A stretch of DNA of 14,148 nucleotides from JAKPPT01 sp964630305 (GCA_964630305.1 CAZVTR010000051.1:1-14148), one strand, 5' to 3'; shown: positions 1 to 8,086, counted from the stretch's first letter. Notes: a model not told the origin generated them from the sequence alone. Program-made: numbers and translations.

Positions 1-293
1 TGAAATTGCATACCAGGTTCGATTTTTTCTGCATCGCCAAATTGGGAACGGGGAACAGAAAATACGAGTTCTTCATCACGTTCTCCATAAGCTTCTGCGG
101 GTTGAACAACACAATTGATAACATCGTTTACTTTTTTGCCCTCAAGTTCTTTTTCAAGACCTGGGATGAGATATCCGTTGCCATGAATATAAACGAGATC
201 GGGAGCTCCTTTGGAACTATCGATTATAGTGCCGGAAGGATCCTTGAGTTCATACTCAATGGATACAACGCGGTCTTTTTGAACAGTCATCAT
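1..293 (-). CDS. slyD: SlyD-type FKBP peptidyl-prolyl cis-trans isomerase (N-terminal part)
   Basis: This is the first 97 codons of a minus-strand gene that continues beyond the left edge of the window. The translation begins MMTVQKDRVVSIEYELKDPS and continues through GTIIDSS, IHGNGYLIPGLEKEL, AEAYGERDEELVFSVPRSQF and EPGMQF. This is the split FKBP domain with the start of the inserted 'flap' chaperone domain seen in SlyD proteins, which speed proline isomerisation and hold unfolded proteins in the cytoplasm. The start at 293 has a strong ribosome-binding site (AAGGAAGG at 307-300) 6 nt upstream; the second ATG at 290 would also be possible. The C-terminal metal-binding tail of some SlyD proteins lies outside the window, so its presence is unknown. 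The gene lies 163 nt downstream of the beta-glucosidase gene on the same strand and is probably transcribed separately. Confidence 0.88.
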   Translation of the reverse strand, partial: MMTVQKDRVVSIEYELKDPSGTIIDSSKGAPDLVYIHGNGYLIPGLEKELEGKKVNDVINCVVQPAEAYGERDEELVFSVPRSQFGDAEKIEPGMQF

Positions 294-320
294 GTACGAC
301 CTTCCTTAAAATAATATACA

Positions 321-345
321 GAGGAATCCTCATTACTGTGTAATG
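321..345. repeat. Two adjacent small palindromes in the slyD leader
   Basis: GAGGA-A-TCCTC occupies 321-331 and CATTAC-TGT-GTAATG occupies 331-345, so two perfect inverted repeats abut just upstream of the slyD ribosome-binding site. They could be an operator or a small leader hairpin. Neither has a T-run that would make it a terminator of the upstream gene in the minus direction. The function is inferred from position only. Confidence 0.4.
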
Positions 346-456
346 GAGCACGGGTACAGCTAAGAATACAAGAATCCAATTACAATAGCCGGGAAATTCT
401 CTCTGCACAACATACTACTAATCAAGCCAAAATTCAAGCACTAAAATTATTGGACT

Positions 457-1809
457 TTAGAAACCGTTGTTTTTAATAACATCTCTGTACCAGAGAGCGG
501 AGCGTTTTAAGGATCTGGGTAACTCAGGTTTAGAAAAATCTACCGATACTAGTCCAAATGTCTTTTCAGTGCCTTCTGCCCATTCAAGATTGTCCATAAA
601 GCTCCAGACAAAATAACCGCGCACATCTACGCCGTCCTGAATTGCTCGCCATATAGCCAAGAGGTAGTCCCGTAAATATGCAATGCGAGCAGTGTCGTTA
701 ATAACTGTGTTTTTGCCAATTTTGATGCGCTCGGCTGGCTCTTTTATTGCAATGCCGTTTTCTGTAATAAAAACAGGAGGGTTGCCGTAATCCCTTGCTA
801 TGCGCTTTAAAAGACGGTACATGCCTTCGGGGTATATTTCCCAGTCCATATTTGTAAAATCCACTCCGTCATAGTTTGCACGAACCGATTGGAAATTCTG
901 GAGCGGTAAAGGCTGAGGTTTTACTATTGTGCGTGAATAATTGTTAACACCGAGAAAGTCTATTGGTGTGCCGATAATATCCATGTCTCCAGGAAGTATA
1001 TTTTTACCATTTAAGTGTTGAATAAAACGGGCAACCGATTGCGGATAGCTCTTTTTAAAAATTGGTTCGAGCCAAATTCCATTAAAAATTGCATCAGCAC
1101 GTTCAACGTGTGAACCGCGTCTGTCCCTTCTAACATCATCAACCATCTGGAGAGCATTTGTAATTCCGACCTTAGCTTTGGGAAGCACTTTCTTAATAGC
1201 TTGGACTCCCATGCCATGAGCGAGCAGTAAATTATGTGCCACCGTAAAAAGTTTAAGTATGTTTTTATGCCCTGGCGCATGTGAACCGAGTATATGGCCG
1301 CATACAGTTACTATCCATGGTTCGTTGAGCGTAATCCATGCTTCAGGGAGGTTCCCGAATGCTTTTGCCGCAGTTTCTGCATAGTATGCAAACGCTTCAG
1401 CTGTTTTTCGTGAATACCAGCCACCGGTTTTTTGCAGAGCTAGCGGGAGATCCCAGTGGTACAAGGTGACATACGGAGCAATACCCGCTTTGTGGAGGTC
1501 TGTTAAGAGTTTTTTATAAAAATCAATGCCAGCTTGGTTTATCTTACCGGTACCGTCTGGGAAAATTCTGGGCCACGATATAGAAAGCCTGTATGCTGGG
1601 TACCCTAGCTGCTTCATGAGTTTTATGTCATCTTTATATTGATGATAATGATCGCAAGCACGGTCACCGCTCTCTCTGGTTTTTATCTTTCCGGGTGTAT
1701 GAGCAAATTCATCCCATATACTCAAACCCTTACCATCTTTATTCCATGCTCCTTCAATCTGATAAGCAGCAGTTGCTGTACCCCATACAAACTGTTTTGG
1801 GAATTCCAT
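457..1809 (-). CDS. Beta-glucosidase, glycoside hydrolase family 1
   Basis: This cytoplasmic retaining beta-glycosidase most likely hydrolyses beta-glucosides such as cellobiose-type disaccharides to glucose. At 450 residues it is full length for GH1 (usually about 440-480). It opens with the family N-terminal signature FVWGTATAAYQIEGAW (residues 8-22). The acid/base glutamate is E163 in TLNEP and the nucleophile is E350 in ITENG. H118 in YHWDLP, and E409 and W410 in NLEWAEG, are expected sugar-binding residues. No signal peptide is present, so the substrate must be imported. A phospho-sugar specificity (6-phospho-beta-glucosidase) cannot be fully excluded, but the E409-W410 pair favours unphosphorylated glucosides. 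The start at 1809 is supported by AGGAG at 1820-1816, 6 nt upstream. No sugar transporter or regulator gene lies next to it in this window. Confidence 0.94.
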   Translation of the reverse strand: MEFPKQFVWGTATAAYQIEGAWNKDGKGLSIWDEFAHTPGKIKTRESGDRACDHYHQYKDDIKLMKQLGYPAYRLSISWPRIFPDGTGKINQAGIDFYKKLLTDLHKAGIAPYVTLYHWDLPLALQKTGGWYSRKTAEAFAYYAETAAKAFGNLPEAWITLNEPWIVTVCGHILGSHAPGHKNILKLFTVAHNLLLAHGMGVQAIKKVLPKAKVGITNALQMVDDVRRDRRGSHVERADAIFNGIWLEPIFKKSYPQSVARFIQHLNGKNILPGDMDIIGTPIDFLGVNNYSRTIVKPQPLPLQNFQSVRANYDGVDFTNMDWEIYPEGMYRLLKRIARDYGNPPVFITENGIAIKEPAERIKIGKNTVINDTARIAYLRDYLLAIWRAIQDGVDVRGYFVWSFMDNLEWAEGTEKTFGLVSVDFSKPELPRSLKRSALWYRDVIKNNGF

Positions 1810-1827
1810 ATGTTACTCCTGTTAAAC

Positions 1828-1838
1828 ACATAATATGT
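1828..1838. promoter_or_regulatory. Palindrome in the beta-glucosidase leader, possible operator
   Basis: ACATA-A-TATGT is a perfect 11-bp palindrome between the predicted transcription start of the beta-glucosidase gene (about 1842) and its ribosome-binding site. A repressor bound here would block elongation, as expected for a sugar-induced gene. It is short and AT-rich, so chance occurrence is quite possible. Confidence 0.35.
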
Positions 1839-1848
1839 TTCTGTCTCA

Positions 1849-1877
1849 ATTGTATGGCGAAAATGTGTAAATGTAAA
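1849..1877 (-). promoter_or_regulatory. Sigma-70 promoter of the beta-glucosidase gene
   Basis: On the minus strand a -35 box TTTACA (1877-1872) is separated by exactly 17 bp from a -10 box TACAAT (1854-1849). Each matches five of six consensus bases. Transcription would start near 1842, giving a leader of about 32 nt that contains the ribosome-binding site. Confidence 0.68.
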
Positions 1878-1925
1878 TCAGTTAGCGTCTGCAATTTGAG
1901 ATGCAAAAAGTTAAAACCTATATAA

Positions 1926-1943
1926 AATGAATAAGTATTCATT
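1926..1943. promoter_or_regulatory. 18-bp perfect palindrome overlapping the lipoprotein promoter, candidate operator
   Basis: AATGAATA and TATTCATT form 8-bp perfect arms around a 2-bp AG spacer. The right arm runs into the -35 box (1942-1947) of the lipoprotein promoter. Arms containing AATGAAT and ATTCATT resemble sites bound by TetR-family repressors, but no regulator is encoded nearby. The palindrome also lies upstream of the divergent beta-glucosidase promoter. Confidence 0.55.
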
Positions 1944-1970
1944 GACACCGAGCCTTAATTATTATATAGT
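1942..1970 (+). promoter_or_regulatory. Strong sigma-70 promoter of the lipoprotein gene
   Basis: A perfect -35 box TTGACA (1942-1947) is followed by a 17-bp spacer and a -10 box TATAGT (1965-1970, five of six matches). Transcription would start near 1977, about 20 nt before the ATG at 1998. AGGAG at 1988-1992 is the ribosome-binding site, 5 nt before that ATG. Confidence 0.78.
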
Positions 1971-1997
1971 CGGGCAATATTTTTTTTAGGAGTCTTT

Positions 1998-2961
1998 ATG
2001 AAAAAGGTTATTCCTGTTTTTTTTTGCTGTGATGCTTGTATTTTCTTGTGTCAGCACAAGTAAACCAGCTTCAAAACCTGCATCATCACAAACTTCAAAT
2101 GACTGGTTGTTCAATTATTCCTGGATAACATCTAAACCGCAGTATTCAGTTAATGTTATTTCAAAACCAGGATTTTCTGCTGGTGAGATAGTGCGGCCTT
2201 CATTGTTTGGACAAGTTGCCTGGTTAAATTCATTGCTTGTTACATTTTCATTGCATGATAAATTATCAATCGATGATATAGAAAAGCTCGCGATTGGTTT
2301 GTTTGGAGATATTCCAGCACAATCTTCGAGCGGTTATTTCCGTGCAGTGGGAATTGCCGGATATTTTTCTACAAAAGAACCTTTAATTTTTTATGTGTCT
2401 GCAGGGAAGCCTTCTGATAAAGCTCCTCAAGGATCAAAAATTATACTGCAATTTACCGGTAATTTTATTAGAACAAAAGATAGCAAAACAGGGGCTGTTT
2501 CCACTACACCAATAACATCAATGATTTCACCAGGGTTTAATTGGTTTTCTAATGGGGTAATATTCGAAAATTCTTTGATAGTTAAAGCCAGCTATCTTTA
2601 TGATGTATTGTACGAAGTTGCGCTTTTACGAGATGCTGATGGTGATAAAGACATGGAAATTATCAATGTAAGTGATTTGTATATTAAAGATGAGCTTACT
2701 GATAACGACAAAGACATAGAAGCCAATCTTTTAAGTGTTAAAAATAATTCAAAAGATACCACAAAACAGTGCATTGCCAGCATGAATTTATTTTTATATT
2801 ACCTCTATACCGATAATGTTGCAAAAGCAGAAGAAGAGCTTGCTTTTGCAGAAAATTTGAGCAAAGCACTCGATGCTGAAATCCAAAGTGCTGTAAACAA
2901 AGAAGCCAAAGTGATGCTTGAAATTTATAAAAGACTGCGTGCTGCCCAAAATAAAGAATAA
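1998..2961 (+). CDS. Putative lipoprotein of unknown function, frame-shifted at a T9 tract
   Basis: The product would be a membrane-anchored lipoprotein of about 320 residues that I do not recognise. The ATG at 1998 has an ideal ribosome-binding site. As written, its frame reads 21 codons and stops at 2061-2063. The body of the protein is open in another frame, continuously to 2961. The two frames meet at nine T (2017-2025). With eight T the start becomes MKKVIPVFFAVMLVFSC, a textbook lipoprotein signal peptide with a cysteine at position 17. In the given sequence the body frame has only GTG 2029 or ATG 2032 as starts, both without a ribosome-binding site and beginning inside the signal peptide. 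The mature part starts with a Ser/Lys/Pro-rich linker. It later has an acidic DADGDKD stretch and a charged, helical Ala/Glu/Lys-rich C-terminus. The long intact body suggests a sequencing error, a recent mutation or a phase-variable gene rather than an old pseudogene. Confidence 0.72.
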
Positions 2962-2986
2962 GCATAACTAATTTTTTTAATAAAAG

Positions 2987-3017
2987 AAAAGGCACAGGCT
3001 CTGCACTGTGCCTTTTT
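2987..3017 (+). terminator. Rho-independent terminator after the lipoprotein gene
   Basis: GGCACAG (2991-2997) pairs perfectly with CTGTGCC (3006-3012) across an 8-nt loop and is followed directly by six T. An A-rich stretch before the stem (AAAAGAAAA) can pair with the T-run, so it may also work from the minus strand, although no minus-strand gene ends here. Confidence 0.87.
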
Positions 3018-3032
3018 TATATGCGTTACTAC

Positions 3033-3061
3033 TTGCTATTATTATTTCAATTTACTACCAT
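3033..3061 (+). promoter_or_regulatory. Weak candidate promoter for uppP
   Basis: TTGCTA (3033-3038), a 17-bp spacer and TACCAT (3056-3061) are the best -35/-10 pair between the terminator and uppP. Each box matches four of six consensus bases. A promoter is expected here because a terminator precedes it, but this exact assignment is weak. Confidence 0.3.
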
Positions 3062-3090
3062 TAACCTTGAATTGTTGCGAGGTGTTTTTT

Positions 3091-3882
3091 ATGAGTTTAA
3101 TGCAATCTTTAGTGTTAGGAATACTCCAGGGACTCACTGAGTTTCTTCCTGTTTCATCGAGCGGTCATTTAGTGGTTTTAAAACATCTTTTTGGGATAGA
3201 GGCTTCTCAGCTTTTTGATATCATTCTCCATCTTGGAACGCTTTCCGCTGTTGTACTTATGTTCTGGAAACCAATTGTAAACATTATTGGAGCAATTATA
3301 CGGTGGATTTCCAGAAAAACAACAGAACAAGACAAAGACTATCTTCCGATGGTTATTCCTGCAATCATTGCCACAGCTGTTACTGCCGGGATAGGCTTTG
3401 CTGTAGCAAAAACGCATATCGAGCTTACACCGCGAATGGTATCTGTGCTCTGGATTGTTACTGGATTACTGCTTATTGGGGTTTCGTTTTTCAAGGGAGA
3501 TAGAACGTATAAAACAATGCAGATACAGCATGGACTTGTCGTCGGGATAGCTCAGGGTTTGGGTACGCTTCCGGGCATCAGCCGTTCTGGTATTACAATT
3601 GCAGGCGGCCTTGCATGCGGCTTACAGCGTGAATATGCCGGTGAGTTTGCATTTTTGCTATCCATTCCTGCAATAGTAGGCGCATTTGTGCTGGAGTTCA
3701 AAGATATCGGTTCTATGACCGCCACTGTAAGTTTACCAGCGATCCTAATTGGTTTTGCAGCTTCATTTATTGTTGGAATTGCAGCACTCAAAATCCTCAT
3801 GCCAATTGTTAAAAAGGGACAGTTATACTGGTTTGCATGTTATCTCATTCCAGCTGGAATTTTGGGTTTTATTTTTCTTTAG
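3091..3882 (+). CDS. uppP: Undecaprenyl-diphosphate phosphatase (UppP/BacA)
   Basis: This integral membrane enzyme removes one phosphate from undecaprenyl diphosphate, recycling the lipid carrier for peptidoglycan and other envelope polymers; overexpression of the family gives bacitracin resistance. The 263-residue protein is the usual length and very hydrophobic. Both family motifs are present: QGLTEFLPVSSSGH (residues 13-26, with catalytic-type E17 and H26) and PGISRSG (161-167, with R165). I choose the ATG at 3091 because GAGGTG (3079-3084) lies 6 nt upstream. A longer reading from TTG 3067 adds eight residues that precede the conserved N-terminus. It follows a terminator and ends 67 nt before ftsK, so the two may be partly cotranscribed. 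Confidence 0.96.
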   Translation: MSLMQSLVLGILQGLTEFLPVSSSGHLVVLKHLFGIEASQLFDIILHLGTLSAVVLMFWKPIVNIIGAIIRWISRKTTEQDKDYLPMVIPAIIATAVTAGIGFAVAKTHIELTPRMVSVLWIVTGLLLIGVSFFKGDRTYKTMQIQHGLVVGIAQGLGTLPGISRSGITIAGGLACGLQREYAGEFAFLLSIPAIVGAFVLEFKDIGSMTATVSLPAILIGFAASFIVGIAALKILMPIVKKGQLYWFACYLIPAGILGFIFL

Positions 3883-3896
3883 AATAGCCTTATAAT
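3868..3896 (+). promoter_or_regulatory. Possible promoter between uppP and ftsK
   Basis: A perfect -10 box TATAAT lies at 3891-3896, with TTTATT 17 bp upstream (3868-3873) as a poor -35 box that overlaps the end of uppP. It would give ftsK a start of its own in addition to any read-through from uppP. Confidence 0.35.
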
Positions 3897-3949
3897 GTCG
3901 ATAAAAGAAGAGAGTTTGAGCACTGGAAAACGGAGAACATCGGGTATAT

Positions 3950-6766
3950 ATGCAGGAAAAAACCTTATCAGGCTTTGAAATCATCACATGTATTTTATTC
4001 TTTGCCGCCGGAATGATGCTGGTATTTTTTTTAGTGATGACTCAGACTGGTGTTGAGGGTTTTTCATCCGCGTTTGCTCTAACGCTGCTTGATGCTTTTT
4101 CATGGCTAGCGTATGCTGTTCCTGTGTATTTAATGGTTGCTGGCTTGCTCGTATTTGTAAACTATGAGCGTATTGTGCCAGCCTTGTTTTTATATATTGG
4201 TTCACTGCTGCCTTTTTCCTGCCTTGTGTTTATGCTTAACTTCTGGAACCATGCTGAGTATTGGTTCGACCGTTACCCACTCTTAAAAGAGCTCGGGGTT
4301 TCCGGAGTCTTGTTTTTAGGTATTGGACTTGCTGCCGTTACAGCAGCGCTGGTTTTTCTTGCACGCGATAAGCTGCTTAGATTAGACACTAAAACTGTAT
4401 CAGTTGCAAAACAATATGGTAATGATGCTCAATTACTCGATCGTGGCCGATTAAACGATTCAGTAATAACCGATTCAGAGACTCACGCACTGCATGAAGC
4501 AACACCGCTTACTTCTGCAGCAGCTGATACACCTGTGGAAGTACCGTCTGTTCCAGATGATGTTTTTGTGGCACGTAATGGCGCTGAGTCTCTTTCTGTG
4601 CTGCCTCCTCCAATCAATCTAAAATCAGTTGAATCTAAACAGCTTGAACTGGAAGATATTACCGATGAGTTTACAGAAGATCATAGCATTGTTTCTGTTC
4701 AGCGAGATCATACTGCAGCAGGAGGCGAGGAGCAGCCTCATAATGCTCATGATGTTTATGCAGATACGTACCAGGAACATGCAGATTCTGGGATAATTGA
4801 TATCAATCTTGAGGCGACTGACGAAGAAAAAAAATCAGCGCAAGCTATGGATTTATTAGCTCCGCCAGAACCGGTAAATGAGATTCTTACATCATCTACC
4901 TATATAGAAGTTCCTCAAGAAGCATATGGTTCATCTGTAAAGACAGCTGATAAAGAACAAACTGAGAATGCAGCACATGTTATTGATTTTATAAACCCTC
5001 CAGAGCCTCTTGCAGATATGCTTGTTGATGATGAAGATCCTATTCCGGTTATGTTTAATCGAACATCCGCTAGTAATACAAGTGACAATAAAACAACTAC
5101 TGCTGATAGCAATGAAACATTTTCTGAAGATCCAGCGCTTTCACTAGATTATTGGACAAGCGATATAGACGAAAAAAAAAACGATAGTGTAACGTCGGTA
5201 CATGCTACTGACAACCAAGAGACTGATATAAGTGATAAAAAAAGTTTGTGTGATTCTGTTGTCGAAAAACGTCCCGGCACCAGAAAGAAATCGAAACCCT
5301 ACGAGCTTCCCATTGCAACGCTCTTAAAAAGCTATCCTGATGGTCAGTACTGGATTGTGGATGAAAAAACAAGACATTCTGCAGAGATTCTGAGAGATAC
5401 ATTAAAAGAATTTAATATCGATGCAGAGGTGACAGGAATACGAAAAGGGCCTGTTATTACAATGTTTGAAATACTGCCTGCTCCCGGTGTGCGGCTATCT
5501 AAAATAGCAAACCTTTCCGACAATATTGCTTTAAGGCTGGCTGCTTCGAGCGTTCGTATTGTAGCGCCAATACCAGGTAAGCATGCAGTTGGTATAGAAG
5601 TCCCTAATGAAAAACGATCAATTGTCTCGTTTAAGGAAATAGTTGAAAGCCCTGCGTTTACTTCGGCAAAATATGAACTTCCTGTTGCGCTAGGAAAAGA
5701 TATAAGCGGGGATGTTCAGGTTATCGATCTTACTCAAACCCCGCACCTCCTTATAGCTGGCGCGACAGGATCTGGTAAATCGGTGTGTGTGAATGCACTC
5801 ATTCTTTCTATATTATGCCGAAAAAGCTTTGAAGATGTAAAATTAATTTTAATTGATCCAAAAATAGTTGAATTAAAATTATATAATGATGTTCCCCATC
5901 TTTTGACTCCCGTAATTACGGAGCCTAAAAAAGCATTTCAGGCTTTGCAGTATGCAATTTGTGAAATGGAAAAACGGTATAGCCTGCTTGATTCTATGGG
6001 AGTGCGGGATATTAAAGCGTATAATAAAAAAATAGTGGAGAAAAACATTGCAGCGCAGAAAATGCCGTACATAGTGGTTATTATTGATGAGTTTGCAGAC
6101 CTCATGGCTACAACCGGAAAAGAACTGGAATCGACGCTTGCAAGACTTGCCGCAATGTCTCGCGCCGTTGGTATTCATCTCGTGCTTGCTACTCAGCGTC
6201 CCAGTATCGATGTAATAACAGGGTTAATAAAAGCTAATATACCAAGCCGCATTGCGTTTATGGTAGCAAGCAAATTTGATTCACGCATCATTATAGATTC
6301 TGTCGGTGCGGAAAAACTGCTCGGGAAAGGCGATATGCTGTTCTCAAGTGCGTGGGATGCTTTCCCCATTCGCATGCAGGGAGCTTTTGTTTCCGATGCA
6401 GAAGTAGAGGATGTAGTTTCCTATGTCAAAACACTCGGTGAGCCTGAATATATCGATGAAGAAATCTTTATCGAGGACGAAGAGGAAGAAGGGACAGCAA
6501 CGCTTTTTGACGACGAAGATGATGACCCGCTGTTTGAAAAGGCTCTCCAAATAGTACTGTCTCAAGGCAAAGCAAGTGCATCATTTCTCCAGCGAAAATT
6601 AAAAATTGGCTATAATCGCGCTGCGCGTCTTGTCGAACTCATGGAAGAAAAAGGTATTGTAGGTCCTGCGCAGGGATCAAAACCGCGGGATGTGATGCGT
6701 AACCCTAATGTAATAGGACTTGAACACTCAAGTGCTTCAGTATCAGCTCAAGATGATGAAGACTAA
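3950..6766 (+). CDS. ftsK: DNA translocase FtsK/SpoIIIE
   Basis: This is a septum-anchored ATP-driven pump that moves the terminus region of the chromosome across the closing division site and supports dimer resolution. The 938 residues carry, in order: four predicted membrane helices (about 10-30, 50-70, 76-97 and 117-138); a long, acidic, low-complexity linker (about 145-445); the alpha/beta motor (about 449-800); and a gamma-type winged helix (about 859-925) that reads polar chromosome motifs. Walker A is GATGSGKS (604-611), Walker B ends in D713-E714 (VVIIDEF), and ATQRPS begins at 747. The linker contains two copies of a D-hydrophobic-hydrophobic-x-PPEP motif, at residues 301 and 346. 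The ATG at 3950 has only a distant GGAG (3932-3935), so translation may be weak, but no better start is visible before the first helix. Confidence 0.96.
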   Translation: MQEKTLSGFEIITCILFFAAGMMLVFFLVMTQTGVEGFSSAFALTLLDAFSWLAYAVPVYLMVAGLLVFVNYERIVPALFLYIGSLLPFSCLVFMLNFWNHAEYWFDRYPLLKELGVSGVLFLGIGLAAVTAALVFLARDKLLRLDTKTVSVAKQYGNDAQLLDRGRLNDSVITDSETHALHEATPLTSAAADTPVEVPSVPDDVFVARNGAESLSVLPPPINLKSVESKQLELEDITDEFTEDHSIVSVQRDHTAAGGEEQPHNAHDVYADTYQEHADSGIIDINLEATDEEKKSAQAMDLLAPPEPVNEILTSSTYIEVPQEAYGSSVKTADKEQTENAAHVIDFINPPEPLADMLVDDEDPIPVMFNRTSASNTSDNKTTTADSNETFSEDPALSLDYWTSDIDEKKNDSVTSVHATDNQETDISDKKSLCDSVVEKRPGTRKKSKPYELPIATLLKSYPDGQYWIVDEKTRHSAEILRDTLKEFNIDAEVTGIRKGPVITMFEILPAPGVRLSKIANLSDNIALRLAASSVRIVAPIPGKHAVGIEVPNEKRSIVSFKEIVESPAFTSAKYELPVALGKDISGDVQVIDLTQTPHLLIAGATGSGKSVCVNALILSILCRKSFEDVKLILIDPKIVELKLYNDVPHLLTPVITEPKKAFQALQYAICEMEKRYSLLDSMGVRDIKAYNKKIVEKNIAAQKMPYIVVIIDEFADLMATTGKELESTLARLAAMSRAVGIHLVLATQRPSIDVITGLIKANIPSRIAFMVASKFDSRIIIDSVGAEKLLGKGDMLFSSAWDAFPIRMQGAFVSDAEVEDVVSYVKTLGEPEYIDEEIFIEDEEEEGTATLFDDEDDDPLFEKALQIVLSQGKASASFLQRKLKIGYNRAARLVELMEEKGIVGPAQGSKPRDVMRNPNVIGLEHSSASVSAQDDED

Positions 6767-6785
6767 ATCGATATAGAGGTAGCTC

Positions 6786-8009
6786 ATGAAACGCATAGGA
6801 CTAATTGGTGCCGGACAGCTTGGCAGAATGACAATCGAGTCATGCCGTCCATTATTAGGACATATCAGCGTGCTCTCACCCGATTATCCTTCTCCGGCAG
6901 GAGTGCTTGCAGATGAAGTATATGTAGGTGATCTTGAGGACTACAATGCAATCATGGAACTTGCTGATGAAACAGATGTTCTCTCCTATGAAATTGAACA
7001 CATCAATACAGATGCGCTCCATGACCTTGAGCTTTCCGGAAAAACGGTAATTCCTCCCTCTTATATTCTTTCTGTTATAAAAGATAAACAGCTCCAGAAA
7101 ACCATGCTTGAAAAGGCAGGTATACCCAGTGCTCCATGGGCTCCGGTGCAGCTTGAGCCGGAAACATACACCGATGGAAGTAGCACGGTGTACAATGCCC
7201 TCGCTGAATCGGCACAAGCACTTGGCGGTTTCCCTGTAGTTCAAAAGGCTAGAAGGGGAGGCTATGACGGGAGAGGCGTTACAGTGCTCGGCTCTCTCGA
7301 TGATAAACCGTTGCTGGTGCCGTCTTTTTTAGAAAAGAAAATTGATATTGATAAGGAACTGGCAGTACTCTGCGCCGTAGATGCTTTTGGCAATACATCA
7401 GTGTATCCGTGTGTCGAAATGGTTTTTGACGCACGGGCAAACCTTTGTGATTCAGTGCTGATGCCGGCACGAATTACGGAAGAACAGCATGCGGAAGCTC
7501 TCGCCATTGCCCGGAAAACCATCGAAGCATTACAGCGCTTGCTCCTTGAACATAAAAAAACAGTGACTCAAACCCACGAGCAGTATAATCCGATCTTTGC
7601 GGGAGTTTTTGCAGTAGAGATGTTCCTTGCTAAAGATGGTTCAATCCTGGTTAACGAAATTGCGCCTCGGCCGCACAACAGCGGACATGTTACCATTGAA
7701 AACTGTGTTACCAGCCAGTTCATGCAGTACTACCGCATTCTTGCAGGTTACCCGCTTGGCTCTACGGAAATGGTTTGCCCGGGAATGATGGTGAACCTTT
7801 TAGGAGAACCAGATGCCTATGGCACGCCACGCTATGTTGGCATAGAGGAAGCGCTCCGTGTGCCGGGTGTGTCCCTCCATCTCTATGGCAAAACAGAAGT
7901 TAAGCCATTCCGTAAAATGGGGCACCTCACTGCCATTGCACCAACGGTAGAAGAAGCCATACGCCGGGCTGAGCTTGCGCGAGAAAAGATTAGAATAATT
8001 TCTGAGTGA
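6786..8009 (+). CDS. purK: N5-carboxyaminoimidazole ribonucleotide synthase (PurK)
   Basis: This cytoplasmic ATP-grasp enzyme uses ATP and bicarbonate to convert 5-aminoimidazole ribonucleotide into its N5-carboxy form in de novo purine synthesis. The 407-residue protein shows the N-terminal glycine loop IGAGQLGRM (7-15), YEIEHI (68-73), RRGGYDGRG (156-164) and the ATP-grasp signature NEIAPRPHNSGH (290-301). It is somewhat longer than the E. coli enzyme (355 residues). AGAGG (6775-6779) lies 6 nt before the ATG. It starts 19 nt after the ftsK stop, with no terminator between, so it is probably in the same transcript. Its usual partner purE, the mutase for the next step, is not in this window. 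Confidence 0.94.
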   Translation: MKRIGLIGAGQLGRMTIESCRPLLGHISVLSPDYPSPAGVLADEVYVGDLEDYNAIMELADETDVLSYEIEHINTDALHDLELSGKTVIPPSYILSVIKDKQLQKTMLEKAGIPSAPWAPVQLEPETYTDGSSTVYNALAESAQALGGFPVVQKARRGGYDGRGVTVLGSLDDKPLLVPSFLEKKIDIDKELAVLCAVDAFGNTSVYPCVEMVFDARANLCDSVLMPARITEEQHAEALAIARKTIEALQRLLLEHKKTVTQTHEQYNPIFAGVFAVEMFLAKDGSILVNEIAPRPHNSGHVTIENCVTSQFMQYYRILAGYPLGSTEMVCPGMMVNLLGEPDAYGTPRYVGIEEALRVPGVSLHLYGKTEVKPFRKMGHLTAIAPTVEEAIRRAELAREKIRIISE

Positions 8010-8086
8010 GTGTTGAGAGTCGGCAGCCAAACTTTGCATGGGTAATGTTAGGTTTTCACAATCTCCGAAACACCAAATACTATCAC

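Noticed and set aside
6..314. Plus-strand open frame across the slyD region
   Set aside because: The minus strand encodes a clear FKBP/SlyD sequence with a strong ribosome-binding site, so the plus-strand frame is a shadow.
3067..3090. TTG start adding eight residues to UppP
   Set aside because: The ATG at 3091 has a well-spaced GAGGTG and fits the family N-terminus; the TTG has no ribosome-binding site.
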